Part shown: positions 1-10,114 of the stretch, one piece after another
How the letters are laid out: every line of letters begins with the position of its first letter
Position numbering within the stretch: position 1 is the first letter of the stretch
From: Astrocystis sublimbata
Taxonomy: Eukaryota; Ascomycota; Sordariomycetes; Xylariales; Xylariaceae
NCBI GenBank assembly: GCA_022453515.1
Contig: JAJNNY010000003.1
Location: 620,001-684,000 of the forward strand
Reading direction: 5' to 3'
Length of the DNA: 64,000 nt
Position numbers and translations under genes: made by a program
The notes under the pieces: generated by a model
What the model saw: the letters and a program-made list of their open reading frames with translations, nothing else
Told to the model about the DNA's origin: nothing
Databases searched by the model: none

Positions 1-530
1 TTCTACAGTAAGAACATCCATGTCATAGGAAGTAGGTAGTAGGTAGCACAAAAAGGCAATGGTGTTGATCTTGGTGCTCGCGAGGCCACCATCGAGGCAG
101 GCGAGTGCCACAATCCCCACTCACTTGAGCCTTCTTGCTTCTTGCCTTACACCCTTCCAAAGGTACTGTGGTGGACAGTATCTACCATGGTGTATTCATA
201 CTGTACATTATCTACTTGTTACCTCCTAGGCTCCTTTAGGTACCTTAGTAGCTCGCCTAGGTAGACACCTGTCGCGCCTAGATAGGTACCTTGAGAGGAA
301 AACCCGGCCGGAGCGAGCACGAGCCACCTGAGCTGGAGCCCCATTACAGATCCGTAGCCTCTTCCAGCCTCGAATCAGAGGGCTTCAATTGACCAAAGTC
401 CCCCGATTCCCAGCCGCAGGTAGCTTAGCTACCCGAGACCTTACCTATCCTCGCCTATCCAACTCACCTGACTTCCTATTTGCTTCCTTCTCAGCCAACT
501 CCCATCGTGAACGTCCCCCGTTGGCTTACG
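1..530. other. Intergenic, upstream of the complex I gene
   Basis: No coding exon is supported here. From about 215 to 295 there is a cluster of short GGTACC- and CCTAGG-type palindromic words (for example TTTAGGTACCTTAG), the same motif family found in most long intergenic stretches of this window. The rest probably holds the promoter and 5' leader of the gene starting at 531. Confidence 0.5.
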
Positions 531-1341
531 ATGGCGATTCCTCACCCCGTACAGACGCTGGCGGAGGACAGGCCCTTCCACCCGAAAGATGCCGTGAAGT
601 CGGCTATCCAGGGCGGTCTCGTCGGCGGTGGAGCTGGTCTCCTGCTCTCCGCCATGCAGAATTCGCTCGCAAAGCAGAATGTGGGCGCCTGGGGTGTCTT
701 CTCACGCACCGGCAGCACCATCGCCACTTTCAGTACGAGTTACCTCGCCGTCCCTCGGCTTACCCGCCGCTGTTGCTGACGACCGTGTGCGCAGCTGCCG
801 TCACCACTGTCTACAGCTTCTCCAAGGACGCCACTGCCAACTTGCGCGAGAAGGATGACGCCTTCAACACAACCGTTGCCGCCTTCCTTGGAGGTGCTAC
901 CATTGGATTGAGATGTAGGGCACATCCAGCTAGGCCTCTTCGGTCTGCTCGGCTTCCAGCTAACAACTTGCGCAGCTGGCCGTATGCCCCGCATTCTTGG
1001 CTTTGGCGCTGCCTTTTCAGTCGTCATGACTGTCTTCGCCTACACTGGTGGCAGCCTGCGCGGCACACAATCCGAGGTATCGGGGATAGATGAGTATGAT
1101 CGCAAAGAATACCTCCGGAGAAATCGCAGGCGGCCAATAGAGGAGACGATTGCAGTGCTGGGAGAGGGAAGAGGTACAGCTTTGATACAACCTTCCCCCG
1201 CTACTCTTTGTATACGACACGTTCCTGACCTTTCTCTTGTACTCAGGAATCCAGCCACCCGGATACGAGGAACGGAGGCGGGAGAGGCTGAAGCAGACAT
1301 ATGGCGTTGAGATTAAACCCGTCTCGGCGTTGGCGAACTGA
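531..1341 (+). CDS. NADH:ubiquinone oxidoreductase (complex I) accessory subunit, NDUFA11/B14.7-like, 21.3 kDa type
   Basis: Accessory membrane-arm subunit of mitochondrial respiratory complex I. The spliced model has four exons (531-732, 795-914, 976-1173, 1247-1341) and gives 204 residues ending at TGA 1339-1341. The N-terminus begins MAIPHPVQTLAEDRPFHPKD. A glycine-rich helix (GGLVGGGAGLL, about residues 28-38) and three later hydrophobic segments are typical of the Tim17/Tim22/Tim23 superfamily, to which NDUFA11 belongs. The C-terminus is basic and hydrophilic. All three introns are short, with GT donors and AG acceptors. The 204-residue size fits the Neurospora 21.3 kDa subunit related to B14.7; that name is from family knowledge. 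A TIM17-family translocase is the alternative, but the N-terminal sequence resembles the complex I subunit more. Confidence 0.82.
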
Positions 1342-1761
1342 AGCCAAGCGACACTTGCCTGACCGATGCAGGCCTGTACATACACGATCGGACGTCTTGC
1401 GTAACTCCCCTGGCCGTCCCTAGATAGCTGGTATCATTGTGTCTTTGCCTGCACGGAGCTGGGCACATCTTTCAATTAGTGAGTATGCCATCGGCATCCC
1501 CCCTGTCCGCAACCCCCTTCTATGATGAGATTCCTTAGAGGCTGTTTATGACTCATTCAATGAGTATGATTAGTCTATCACCACATTGTTCTATCATTCC
1601 TGACAACTTGGGCCCCTTCCGCCAGACGTCTTGAAAAGTTTAGTTTAAGTATCTGCTGCTAACGTCGTCGACGCAATAGACTTTACAATTTCAATAACAT
1701 CTCACGAGAAGAGCGTTTCGTCAACCCTGCTAGCTCGTATGCTATTTGCCCTTGATCGTTC
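1342..1761. other. Convergent 3' intergenic region
   Basis: This stretch lies between two convergent genes and should hold both 3' UTRs. No ORF with coding character is visible. Confidence 0.5.
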
Positions 1762-2354
1762 TCAACAAGAAGCTGTGTAATGTAGTCTTTCCATTACACA
1801 GTTGATGATGTCTTCCGCTCGGTCGGATTGCGCCTGCTTGAACGGGGCACTCGGCACAGCGACCGTTTTCTCTCGAGATTTTAGTCCGTGTGTGATCTGC
1901 AAGCTAGACTTGGGCATGTCCAAGGCCTACGACGCAGTAAGGTTGCATTAACAGAAGACTCAGGCGTAGTAGATACGACAGACGAGGGATGAAAAGGAGC
2001 GGCCTACTTGACTCAAGACTACAACCGCTGGAGTCAGCAATTGCCTTATACAGTAAAAGAGTTGCTCACGAAACGGGGGCTTGCAGGTGTCTCGGGAGCA
2101 TAGATACCTGTCAGGGTAATTCATGCCTCTGAGACTTGCCAGAATGACTCCATGGAGTGCATACCTTCCACCACGGCCTTATTTGCCTTGCCGTCCTGTG
2201 GTGGCGCAGTTACGCACAGCTCGATGACTTCGTCGGTGATGGCGACTACGCCTTCGCGCGCCTTGGCAGCGCCTGGCCGCACATGGCAACGTAGCTGTAT
2301 GATCTCGGCTGAAGATTTGGATTTGATAAGGCTGATAGCTGCCCGACTTGACAT
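1762..2354 (-). CDS. DUF167 / YggU (UPF0235) family protein
   Basis: Small conserved protein of unknown biochemical role, found from bacteria to eukaryotes. Reading the minus strand, exon 1 is 2354-2165, exon 2 is only 11 nt (2018-2008) and exon 3 is 1926-1762. The spliced product is 121 residues. The family core is clear: IQLRCHVRPGA, then ITDEVIELCVTAPPQDGKAN, a KAVVEVLSQAL segment and ITHGLKSREKTV. The last two segments only come into frame when the 11-nt exon is used. Intron 1 (2164-2019) is copy A of the repeated intron family described separately. An in-frame ATG at 2432 would add 26 residues. I prefer 2354 because the extension is basic and low in conservation, but the choice is not certain. 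Confidence 0.85.
2019..2164 (-). repeat. Introner-like intron, copy A (DUF167 gene)
   Basis: A 146-nt intron that matches copies B, C and D along most of its length and shares their ends: a GTATGCA start, a central TGGCAAGTCTCAGAGGCA block, and a TGACTCCAGCGGTTGTAG end. TGGAGTCA near the 5' end (plus 2145-2152 is its complement) is exactly complementary to TGACTCCA near the 3' end (plus 2029-2036 is its complement). An internal CAG/GTATCT junction at 2108/2107 divides it into two intron-like halves of 57 and 89 nt. Confidence 0.82.
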
Positions 2355-2410
2355 TGCTGCGGGTGACCTGTCACAGTGTTTAGCGCTCCACCGGGAACAG
2401 CTGTTACGTT

Positions 2411-2422
2411 TGACACGTGTCA
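2411..2422. promoter_or_regulatory. 12-bp perfect palindrome with E-box core CACGTG
   Basis: TGACACGTGTCA is a perfect inverted repeat about 60 bp upstream of the preferred ATG of the DUF167 gene, and inside the alternative 5' extension. CACGTG is the usual core for bHLH factors in fungi. Its role here is inferred from sequence only. It is followed directly by an A/T-rich trinucleotide tract (2423-2447). Confidence 0.35.
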
Positions 2423-2432
2423 ATAATAACAA

Positions 2433-2945
2433 TAAAAATAATAACTTACTGACTTGAGAATTCTCGACATCTATACGTGTAGTCGTGGGATCTCTAAGTA
2501 CCTGCGTTTGTACGCATGATTAATGGCCGTCAGTAGTAACCTTGGAAGCCGAGATGGATCGTAACCACTGTTGCTTAGGGTACGAATGTAGGTATGATAC
2601 TAGTACCTATCTCGCCTATGTAGGAAGGAGGCATGGGTAGGCGCCTGATCTAGCGAGGTTAGATTACTGTAGGTAGTACTAAGTACAGTAGGTAGAAACA
2701 TGCAGGCGCTATGTACTCTGCAAAGATACCTAGGTAGGTAAGACCGGCGGATATAAGCTACTCGATGTAGCTTAGCTCAAATGCATATTATATGAGGCAT
2801 CATAACCTCGATTCTCACAGTGAATTGTTACAATTGCATTGCTCGAATATGCCATGTTCAAAGATCCAAGAGCTGACACCTGAAAAGCCCAACGCCAATT
2901 CCATCCGACTGTTTCGACATTATGCCTATATAATCTAGTGGGTGT
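2433..2945. other. Divergent promoter region between DUF167 and HAD genes
   Basis: Shared upstream region of two divergent genes. It contains a cluster of TAGGTA/TACCTA words (about 2590-2740), including ATACCTAGGTAGGTA near 2729, and a good TATA-like box TATATAAT at 2927-2934. No coding sequence is seen. Confidence 0.5.
2927..2934 (+). promoter_or_regulatory. TATA-like box of the HAD gene
   Basis: TATATAAT lies 12 bp before the first in-frame ATG (2946) and 78 bp before the ATG at 3012. The spacing makes 2946 likely to fall in or before the transcription start, and supports 3012 as the translation start. Confidence 0.4.
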
Positions 2946-3011
2946 ATGTACCGCATCGTCCGCTGTCTCTCGAGCACGAGCCGGGAGACACGCCAGCTCT
3001 TGCGCGGCACC

Positions 3012-4869
3012 ATGGGGTCGCGATACAACACTGGGAGCGGCTATGGAACCAGAGCCGGAGTCGGGACGGGAACTGGAACTGGAACTGGGATGGGTAATGG
3101 AAATGGAAATGGAAATGGAAATGGAAATGGAAATGGAAACGGAGGCGGGAAGTCCATCAATGGCGCTTCCAATGGCCTAGCCAGTGGCCCGACTATCACA
3201 GCGTTGGGCAGATGGTCCATACTGAACACGCAACTTCCAGGTGTGTGCTGCTGCTATTATTCCTCCCTCGTCGCCGCGTTTGCTAACGGCGGCCTGCTGC
3301 GCAGCTCCCGACCAGATCAGCACCATCCACGTATACGACTTCGACAATACCCTCTTCCAAACGCCGCTGCCGAACCCGAGACTGTGGAACAATGTGACGC
3401 TGGGCCGCCTGGGAAGCCCCGACATATTCGTGAACGGCGGCTGGTGGCACGATTCGCGCATCCTGGCTGCGACGGGGGACGGCGTCGAGCGCGAGGAGCC
3501 CCGAGCCTGGAACGGCTGGTGGAACGACAAGATCGTCGAGCTGGTGCAGATGAGCATGGCGCAGAAGGATGCCCTCTGCGTGCTCCTGACCGGCCGCGGC
3601 GAGCGCGGCTTCTCCGACCTCATCAAGCGCATTGTCACAAGCAAGGGGCTGCAATTCGACCTGATAGGCCTGAAGCCAGAGGTCGGCCCCGACAGCGAGC
3701 GGTTCCGCAACACGATGCACTTCAAGCAATCCTTCCTTGGGGCCGTTATCGAGACATACAAGCACGCGCAGGAGATGTGCATATACGAGGACCGCCCCAA
3801 GCATGTCGACGCCTTCACGGAGTTCTTGAGCACGTACAATGACCGCCGACAGGACGCCCGCCATCAGCCCGCCCGCGGGCCCATCACCGGCAAGGTCATC
3901 CACGTTGCAGACATCTCCACCCACTTGGACCCCGTCGTCGAGGTAGCCGAAGTACAGCATCTGATTAACAACCACAACCTGTCGGTCGGCGCCCGATCAA
4001 AACGAGGTCGCAGCGAACGCTTGGTCATACGGAAAAACGTCTTCTTCACCAGCTACATGATCAAACCGGACGACACCAAGCGGCTGATCGCGCTAGTCGC
4101 TCCGCACATACCCGACAACCAGGTCAAGTACCAGGCCAACGCTATCATCATCACTCCCAGGCCGTGTCCTCGGAACATCTTGGACAAGATTGGCGGCATG
4201 CACGCCAAAATGCAATGGGGCGTTTCGGGCATAGGGTCGTGGGACAACAATCTCTGGGCTGTGTCTCTGCAGCCCGTGCCCCAGTCCGCGCCGTATCACA
4301 CAGACTCGAGCGTCCCGTCCGTGGTCATCGCCACGCGTCGGACAGCGCGACCCTCGGAAGTGAACAGGATCCACCATTGGCAGCCCATCCCGCCCGAAAA
4401 GGTCTTTGCGTTCGAGACCGTTGTCGGCGAAAAGGTCATGCTGCGGATCGAGCCCGAAGACAGCCCGGACGACGAGAGCGATGGTATCGCATTGCAGAAA
4501 GCTAAACGCAAGTTCAATAGAGTTGACGGCGACGACAAGCAACAGCGTTCCACGAGTGGTGGTTACGGTCACCATACCAACAACAATAATAACGGCAACA
4601 GTAACTCACGTGGCTACCACACCTCAGGTTATCAGGGTCGTGGTGGGAATCGAGGCGGCTTCAGGGGGGCCTCGAACCGCGGATTTCGCGGTGGCCCCAG
4701 AGGCCGAGGGGGCGGACGTGGTGGCCGAGGTGGCTACCGGTCGTTGGATGATCTGGGAATGCGAGAACCCCAGGGTGGCGTTTCTTACGATGACAACTTT
4801 CCGTCATTTGGTGGCGCGCCCTCCCAGCCGTCCCAGCACCATCCCCAACAGCCGGGCGGCCAATGGTAG
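3012..4869 (+). CDS. HAD-superfamily 'Swiss Army Knife' RNA repair-like protein with C-terminal RGG region
   Basis: Predicted phosphohydrolase-fold protein of the HAD_SAK type, proposed to act in RNA repair; function in fungi is not established. There are two exons, 3012-3240 and 3305-4869, giving 597 residues. After a Gly/Asn-rich N-terminus (GN repeats from a GGAAAT hexamer run) comes ITALGRWSILNTQ, then the HAD motif I HVYDFDNTLF with two aspartates, followed by LLTGRGERGF and a MCIYEDRPKH motif. The C-terminal third is rich in Asn, then in RGG/RG repeats typical of RNA-binding tails. ATG 3012 has an excellent context (CACCATGG) and lies downstream of a TATA-like box. An in-frame ATG at 2946 would add 22 residues. 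The domain is clearly recognised; the biological role is inferred. Confidence 0.85.
3091..3142 (+). repeat. GGAAAT hexanucleotide repeat in coding sequence
   Basis: About seven tandem GGAAAT units encode alternating Gly-Asn. The unit length is a multiple of three, so length changes would keep the frame. It is preceded by a degenerate GGAACT run encoding Gly-Thr. Confidence 0.8.
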
Positions 4870-5890
4870 GCTCCGAATCATTAACGGAAAACAACTATCT
4901 CCCAAGTTGAACACGCGACGTTGAAATAGGTCCTAGCGAAGTACCTCGGTAGGTGAAAGCCATCTCATCCTCGAACAATTCACGTCAGTAGTGGCGAAGT
5001 CTAGCCATCTACTACTTCTGCGTATTATAGCATTGCCGCGAGAAGAAGAGGGCAAATGCAAATGGCACTTACTCTAATTGTATATCTATATCTGCGGGTG
5101 GACGGGTAGGTTGTCACTTCTAATGCGGTGTCTGGAGCCGGATTTCAAACATACAAATGATATTTCTGCTGCGGCCTGTGTTGTCGCACAGTTCTGCGAG
5201 TTAATCAACAAGCAGCAATGGGCAGTATTAAATCGCTGTTCGAAGACGGCGATATACCTATGTGCCTGTACATGTACGGCTTCAATGGCTCCGTCCTTCT
5301 GCGGAAACACGCAGATTGGCAGAGCATGCGCATGCCTCATGACATACTCATGTACACATGTAGAATATGCCAGCTACCTACCTGATGAGCGTTCACAGAA
5401 CATCGTTGGTTCTGATGTAGCTTTCCATAATAGGAAGTTAATCGTAGCCTTGGTGTCAAGGTTCTTAGCCAATGGGTTGTAGTATCATAGACGTCGCATC
5501 ACGCACATGCCTTCTTACAAGAATATAAACGTGGACACACATCTCAAGGCCCAGCCGGCTTGCATGCAATTAGAAATAAGTGATTTCCCATATGCTTCCG
5601 ATTCAAATGCTACTTCGTGAAATCCCAAGTACAATTGTATATACAGCCAGCGCCACCAGTCAGCAGCACGTATGCTTCGCCCAATATCATGTCGCTCCGC
5701 AACGCCCGAGGGAACAACCATCTAATGTAGGTATGTTCGATGCCAAGCAAGAGTCCGCAACATGCATTTTCACCGTGGCCTTCGAATGGACCGTGCCGTT
5801 CAACCACGGGATCGACACGCATATGTGACAAGCAGAATCAAACCTAAAAACAGCCCGTCAAGGCACCCTTCCTGCCTAACACGGCCAGCC
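4870..5890. other. Convergent intergenic region, no supported gene
   Basis: Short open frames exist on both strands, but none has family similarity, a plausible start context or support on splicing. This 1 kb contains the 3' UTRs of the HAD gene and of PRI1. Confidence 0.45.
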
Positions 5891-7649
5891 TCAAAACTCC
5901 ATCGCATCGCCCTCCTCCCTCTCTCGCTTGACCTTCGAATCTTTCTCGTCGCGCATGAGATTTAGGACGTAGGTGCGGAAGAACTCCACATAAGGCCTCA
6001 AGCTCGTCTTCTCCCAATCCGCCGGGCTCTTTCCCTCCTTGCCGTCCGCATCTCCCGTCCAGGAGTCGATCTCCGCCAGCAGTTCCTGCACTGTCGGGAC
6101 TGCCAAGGGGTCGAAGTCATCCAGCTTCCTCGGGTCTATCGGCACGCACACGCGGCCTGTGCCAGGGTGCACGACGAAGGGGGATTTGAGCAGATGGTTC
6201 AGCTTCTTGGTGACTTCGATATCGAGCCGCGGGTACGTGTACTCGAGGACCACGTCCTGTTTCGCCTCGAGCAGGGTTTGCGCACGGAGGGATTTGCTGG
6301 CGCCGCTCTTGGCCAGGGCGTCGATGTCGGCCCATTTGAGGGTGCTGCTGCGTCCCGGTGACGAATCCCACTTTTTGCGCAGGGAATCGTTCAGGGCTTT
6401 GTCGGGGAGTAAGGAGAGCAAGTGCTCGGCGCGGGCGCTGTCCGCCCACGGGTCTTGGGTCTCGAGGATGTCGGTCTGGAAGTGCGGGGCTAGTATGTCG
6501 AGACTTCGGCTGCGTTTAAGACGGGCATGTGAGCTTGGCTGGTTGCTGTGCGGTGCAGGGTGGTCTGGGTGAGGGCGAGCTTACCTCAGATGGGGATGCA
6601 GCGGCCGCCATAGATTCACCTTCTTCCCGCTCTGCGCACCGCCCTTGATGACTTCTAGGTAGCCGGCGATGGCGCGCCGCTTCTGGTCGTCCATGGCGCG
6701 CGCCTTCTTGTCGCTGACCCAGGCGTGCACGCCACGACGACCTGAGTAGACCCACATGATATGCTTGAAGCCGAAGTCCTCCCTCAGGGCGGTGTCGATG
6801 GTCTTGACGGCCATGGTCATGAATTGCCAGCATTTGTTGCAGATGTTGGCGTTGTTGCAACATGTGCGGATGCCGTCGTAGTCTGTCAAGTCGATATCGA
6901 AGCACAGCTCCTTTGCGAGGGGCTTGAAGGAGTTCTGATTCCGCAACGACTTGCGATCGCGTGGGTTGGTGGTGTATACGGGCCCGATCTCGAAACGGGT
7001 GGGGAGTTTGGATACGATGTCTTTTCGGATCCTGCGCCGGGGCCCAACGCGTCAGGCCGTCTGGCTGCTGAGAAAGAGAGGGAGAGTGGGGGAGAGGAGG
7101 AGAGAGGGAGACAAGGGGGGGGAAGTGGGTGCTCTGCGGCTTACAGGTCGGCGGTAGGATACGAGTTATATCGCGAGTATATGTCATCGCCTATGGGAGA
7201 GATCAGGTTCAGGGCAAACTCGCGGTGGCCGAAGTCGTTTGTGGGTGTCGGGCTGTGGTTCAACCATTGGAACAGGTAGCGGAAGGGGAACAGGCGCTGG
7301 TAGAACATGCGCAGGAGCTCCGGGTCGGACGAGCTCATGCCATGCGCGTTGTCATTTCTTCTGCGTCAAGCGGTCAGCAAAAGCACGTGTGCACTACATT
7401 GGCCTGAGGCATTGAGTTGCCGTACATGGGCGATGAAGGAGCGATAGGAGCGCTCGAGGGTTTGGCCCCCCCGTCCGGCCTCGAGCTAGGGAACTCGTCG
7501 TCAGAGTCGACGTCTGCAAACAGGTCGTCGAGCTTGACGTCCTTCTTCTCGTCGCCATTGGTGCCATTGGTGCCAGTCATGGCGACGTCGTTGCTCGAGG
7601 CAGATTGCTGGCTATGACCATCGCCGCTGGCGTTTGGGGTGTCGGCCAT
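5891..7649 (-). CDS. PRI1: DNA primase small (catalytic) subunit
   Basis: Catalytic subunit of the DNA polymerase alpha-primase complex; it makes the RNA primers for nuclear DNA replication. Minus-strand exons are 7649-7426, 7360-7145, 7031-6585 and 6509-5891; the spliced product is 501 residues. The first 75 or so residues are an acidic, Ser-rich extension. The catalytic core begins near MSSSDPELLRMFYQRLFPFR. The metal-binding pair is the D-I-D at residues 192-194 (ELCFDIDLTDYD). The third catalytic aspartate is probably D392 in PRLDIEVTKKLNHLLK. The motif SGRRGVHAWVSD and the cysteine-rich CCNNANICNKC (zinc site) are also present. The start at 7649 follows an in-frame upstream stretch without family similarity; intron 1 was chosen so that SPIRNDNAHGMSSSDP stays in frame. 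Confidence 0.93.
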
Positions 7650-9007
7650 GCTGGACGCTTCACCTTCGCTCACACTGTGATTTTGCGGTGCTGTGGAATG
7701 TGGCATGTGGCATGTGGCATGTGGAGGACTGCGAGACTGGAACCCGATTTGGTGATCTCTTCTCTTTTTGAGCTCGAATTGTTCATGTATAACTTTGGGG
7801 ACGTTGCTTCCTAGAGGGGCTCTCCCGAAAGTAAAGAGAGCGAGCCGAGCGCGTCTGGCGCGTCTGTCAGGACGCGTTAAGCACCCTGAGATAAGATAAC
7901 AGGTGCCTGGTGCCTGAGGCCTGAGGCTGGCAGTGGGCACCTACCCCCTCCTCCCCTCTCCCAGTGAAGGAGCCTGGCAGGGAAGGCACAGTGTAGCCTA
8001 GATTCTACGTACGAATACTAGGGTCTCTACGGGCACACCTAGCCCACACAGTAACCTATCCCAATACATCCCACTTTGCAACTCCGACCTTTTCTCTCCC
8101 GGGCAATCTACCTACATGTACTTAAGTACTTCCAGGTTAATACCAGATTAATGTGAAATGATGACCATCAGAGGACTTTGGGGTAATCGGAACGCAACGA
8201 CGCTGGTCACAAAGTTCTCGGGCTCCAAGCACGAGCGATATGTTCCTGGCATCGCGATAAAACAAGACCGTTATTGGTTGAGAAAGTTGATTTTGCCTTG
8301 GATGTGTGGCGGCGCCACGTTTCATGTATACGGTAACTGTAGCCTGTTGGTGCTACACCCGCCGTCGGCCGTGTTTGGACCTTCTGAGATGCGACCGCAA
8401 GCCATACCCAGGTATACTAGTACGATGTCGATCGAGTATGGTGACCGGCCGTTCATTTACACTACAGCCAGTGACTAGATATGCCACTGGCCCGTGACAG
8501 GATAGCATCACGTCCGAGGCAATCAGAACACTCATTGTTCCCGATGCCTAAATGAGGGCGTAGGTAGACAGAGATAGAATGATATAAGCATGTTGCACTG
8601 CAAGGACAGCCTGTGTTCAGCATTCATTGAAATAGCGGTTATCGTAGTATATTTATCTATCTGACTGTCTTGTTCATGCCAATAAATCATAGCCAAAGCG
8701 GAATGCGACATTGTATGCTCATCATCATCATCGTGAAATTGATCATGTCCAATTCGTAATAAGCCCTAGACGAGGAGTAGCCAAATACACGCGTATAAAC
8801 CCTCCACATTCTTGCAATCTGGAGGCGGGGCATATTAAAAATCATATATTTCATCCCACGATTTGATGTCTCCCATGTCATCATCGAGTACATGAATGGG
8901 AATCGCTCAAAATATCATGAAAGTTTTTCGAAGGGCCAAGTCCTGCCTCCCAAATGTGCTAGCTCAAACACGTCAGAAGGCGCGGGGGAGCCAGTGGTGG
9001 GACGCCT
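7650..9007. other. Intergenic region upstream of PRI1
   Basis: The first few hundred bases should include the PRI1 promoter; near 7700-7725 there is a short tandem of GGCATGT. From about 8100 to 8900 several overlapping ORFs of 60-106 codons occur on both strands. None shows family similarity, so I do not call a gene. Confidence 0.4.
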
Positions 9008-10114
9008 CTATCGACCACTACCAAACAGGCTGCTGAATCGGAAACGTTCCTTGCCCCCCGTCTTTTGCGATGCGCGGCTGAATGACTGCTGCGAATTGAT
9101 GCGGCGGCCCGGGCCGAACGGCGGGACGGCGAAGTCTTCATCGTCCTCGTCGAAGTCCTCGCCGTCCACGTCGTCACCATAGCGTCGAGCACTCATGGGT
9201 CGGTTCTGGCTCATGGGGCCTGCACCTTGCATCGTGGCCGGGCGCTGCTGTTGGTGCTGCATATCTCTGGGCGGCGACATACCCAGCTCCCCAGACATGG
9301 CGCGCTCGACGTCATTGTACTGCCGCCTGTACTCGTCATGCTTCGCCTTGGCATCGTCGAAGCGGCCTTCGGCCTCGGCCCGACGTGCCTGCAGCACGCG
9401 CAGCTCGTCGTCTAGGCGCTTGATCTCCTCCTGCTCGCGGCGCATATGCTGCTCATACTCGCGAACCTTGTGGTCCAGAGGCTGCAGCACGCACTCGAGG
9501 ACACTGGGGCTTTTGAGGCGCTGGACAGGTCCTGTGGGCTCCCGGTCGCCCTGACCGGAGACGGGGCGGCTGTTGTGGGGGTGGGAAGGCGACGAGCCGC
9601 CAGACACCGGAGGGGTGGGTGATGTGGTGCGCTGTCGCGAGCCTGTTGACGGCTGTTTAGCTGGAGGGGGCCCACCACCACGGCGCTGGTTCTGACGGGC
9701 CATCTTGGCGTTGGCAGACTTGTCGACGAGCTGCTCCTCGGACCGGCTGCCCGAATACGACGGGGGTCGGGAGCGGTCTGGGAAGATGTTGGTCACTGGC
9801 GGCCTGCTCTGGCTGGGCAGGTTACGCTGGTGTTGCTGCTGTTGCTGCTGCTGCTGAGGTGGCATTGGGGCCGGCGGGGGGCTCCTCTCGCTGGCACCAG
9901 GTCCATTGATACCGCTGGGCCCCGCACCGGCCATCGAGGGGCCGCGGTTGTTGTCAAGAAAAGCGTAGAAGTCGTCGGGGTTGCCGAAGTGGGAATTGTT
10001 CCTACGGTGTGGTGATGGCCTGTCTTCCAAAGTGACACCTCGCGGCGATTGTTGGTGAGGCGGTTGTGGTGGTTGCTGCTGAGGCGGGTTCATGGCGGGA
10101 GCGTAGGCATCCAT
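9008..10114 (-). CDS. Low-complexity fungal protein with central coiled coil
   Basis: Not recognised. A single open exon gives 368 residues. The N-terminal half is Pro/Gln/Ser-rich with a run of eight glutamines. The middle, beginning at SVLECVLQPLDHKVREYEQH, is a charged heptad-rich segment of about 80 residues that looks like a coiled coil (REQEEIKRLDDELRVLQARR). The C-terminus has an acidic block (DDVDGEDFDEDDEDF) and a basic end FRFSSLFGSGR. This architecture is common in fungal scaffold or cell-end proteins, but no function can be assigned. An in-frame ATG at 10141 would add nine residues; just upstream of 10114 there is also a possible CATAG acceptor, so a 5' exon may be missing. Confidence 0.75.
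   Translation of the reverse strand: MDAYAPAMNPPQQQPPQPPHQQSPRGVTLEDRPSPHRRNNSHFGNPDDFYAFLDNNRGPSMAGAGPSGINGPGASERSPPPAPMPPQQQQQQQQHQRNLPSQSRPPVTNIFPDRSRPPSYSGSRSEEQLVDKSANAKMARQNQRRGGGPPPAKQPSTGSRQRTTSPTPPVSGGSSPSHPHNSRPVSGQGDREPTGPVQRLKSPSVLECVLQPLDHKVREYEQHMRREQEEIKRLDDELRVLQARRAEAEGRFDDAKAKHDEYRRQYNDVERAMSGELGMSPPRDMQHQQQRPATMQGAGPMSQNRPMSARRYGDDVDGEDFDEDDEDFAVPPFGPGRRINSQQSFSRASQKTGGKERFRFSSLFGSGR

Noticed and set aside
2019..2164. Interpreting the repeated introns as ordinary DNA transposons (MITEs)
   Set aside because: Their ends coincide with splice sites in every clear copy, they lie in sense orientation only, and no target-site duplication is evident, which fits intron propagation better.
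3041..3229. Antisense ORF with long Pro-Phe repeat
   Set aside because: Complement of the GGAAAT repeat in the HAD gene; a shadow of the Gly-Asn run.
5078..5482. 134-codon plus-strand ORF with many cysteines
   Set aside because: No recognisable domain, located in the 3' region between convergent genes; probably chance.
8158..8478. 106-codon plus-strand ORF
   Set aside because: No family similarity, overlaps open frames on other strands, and lies in an intergenic region.
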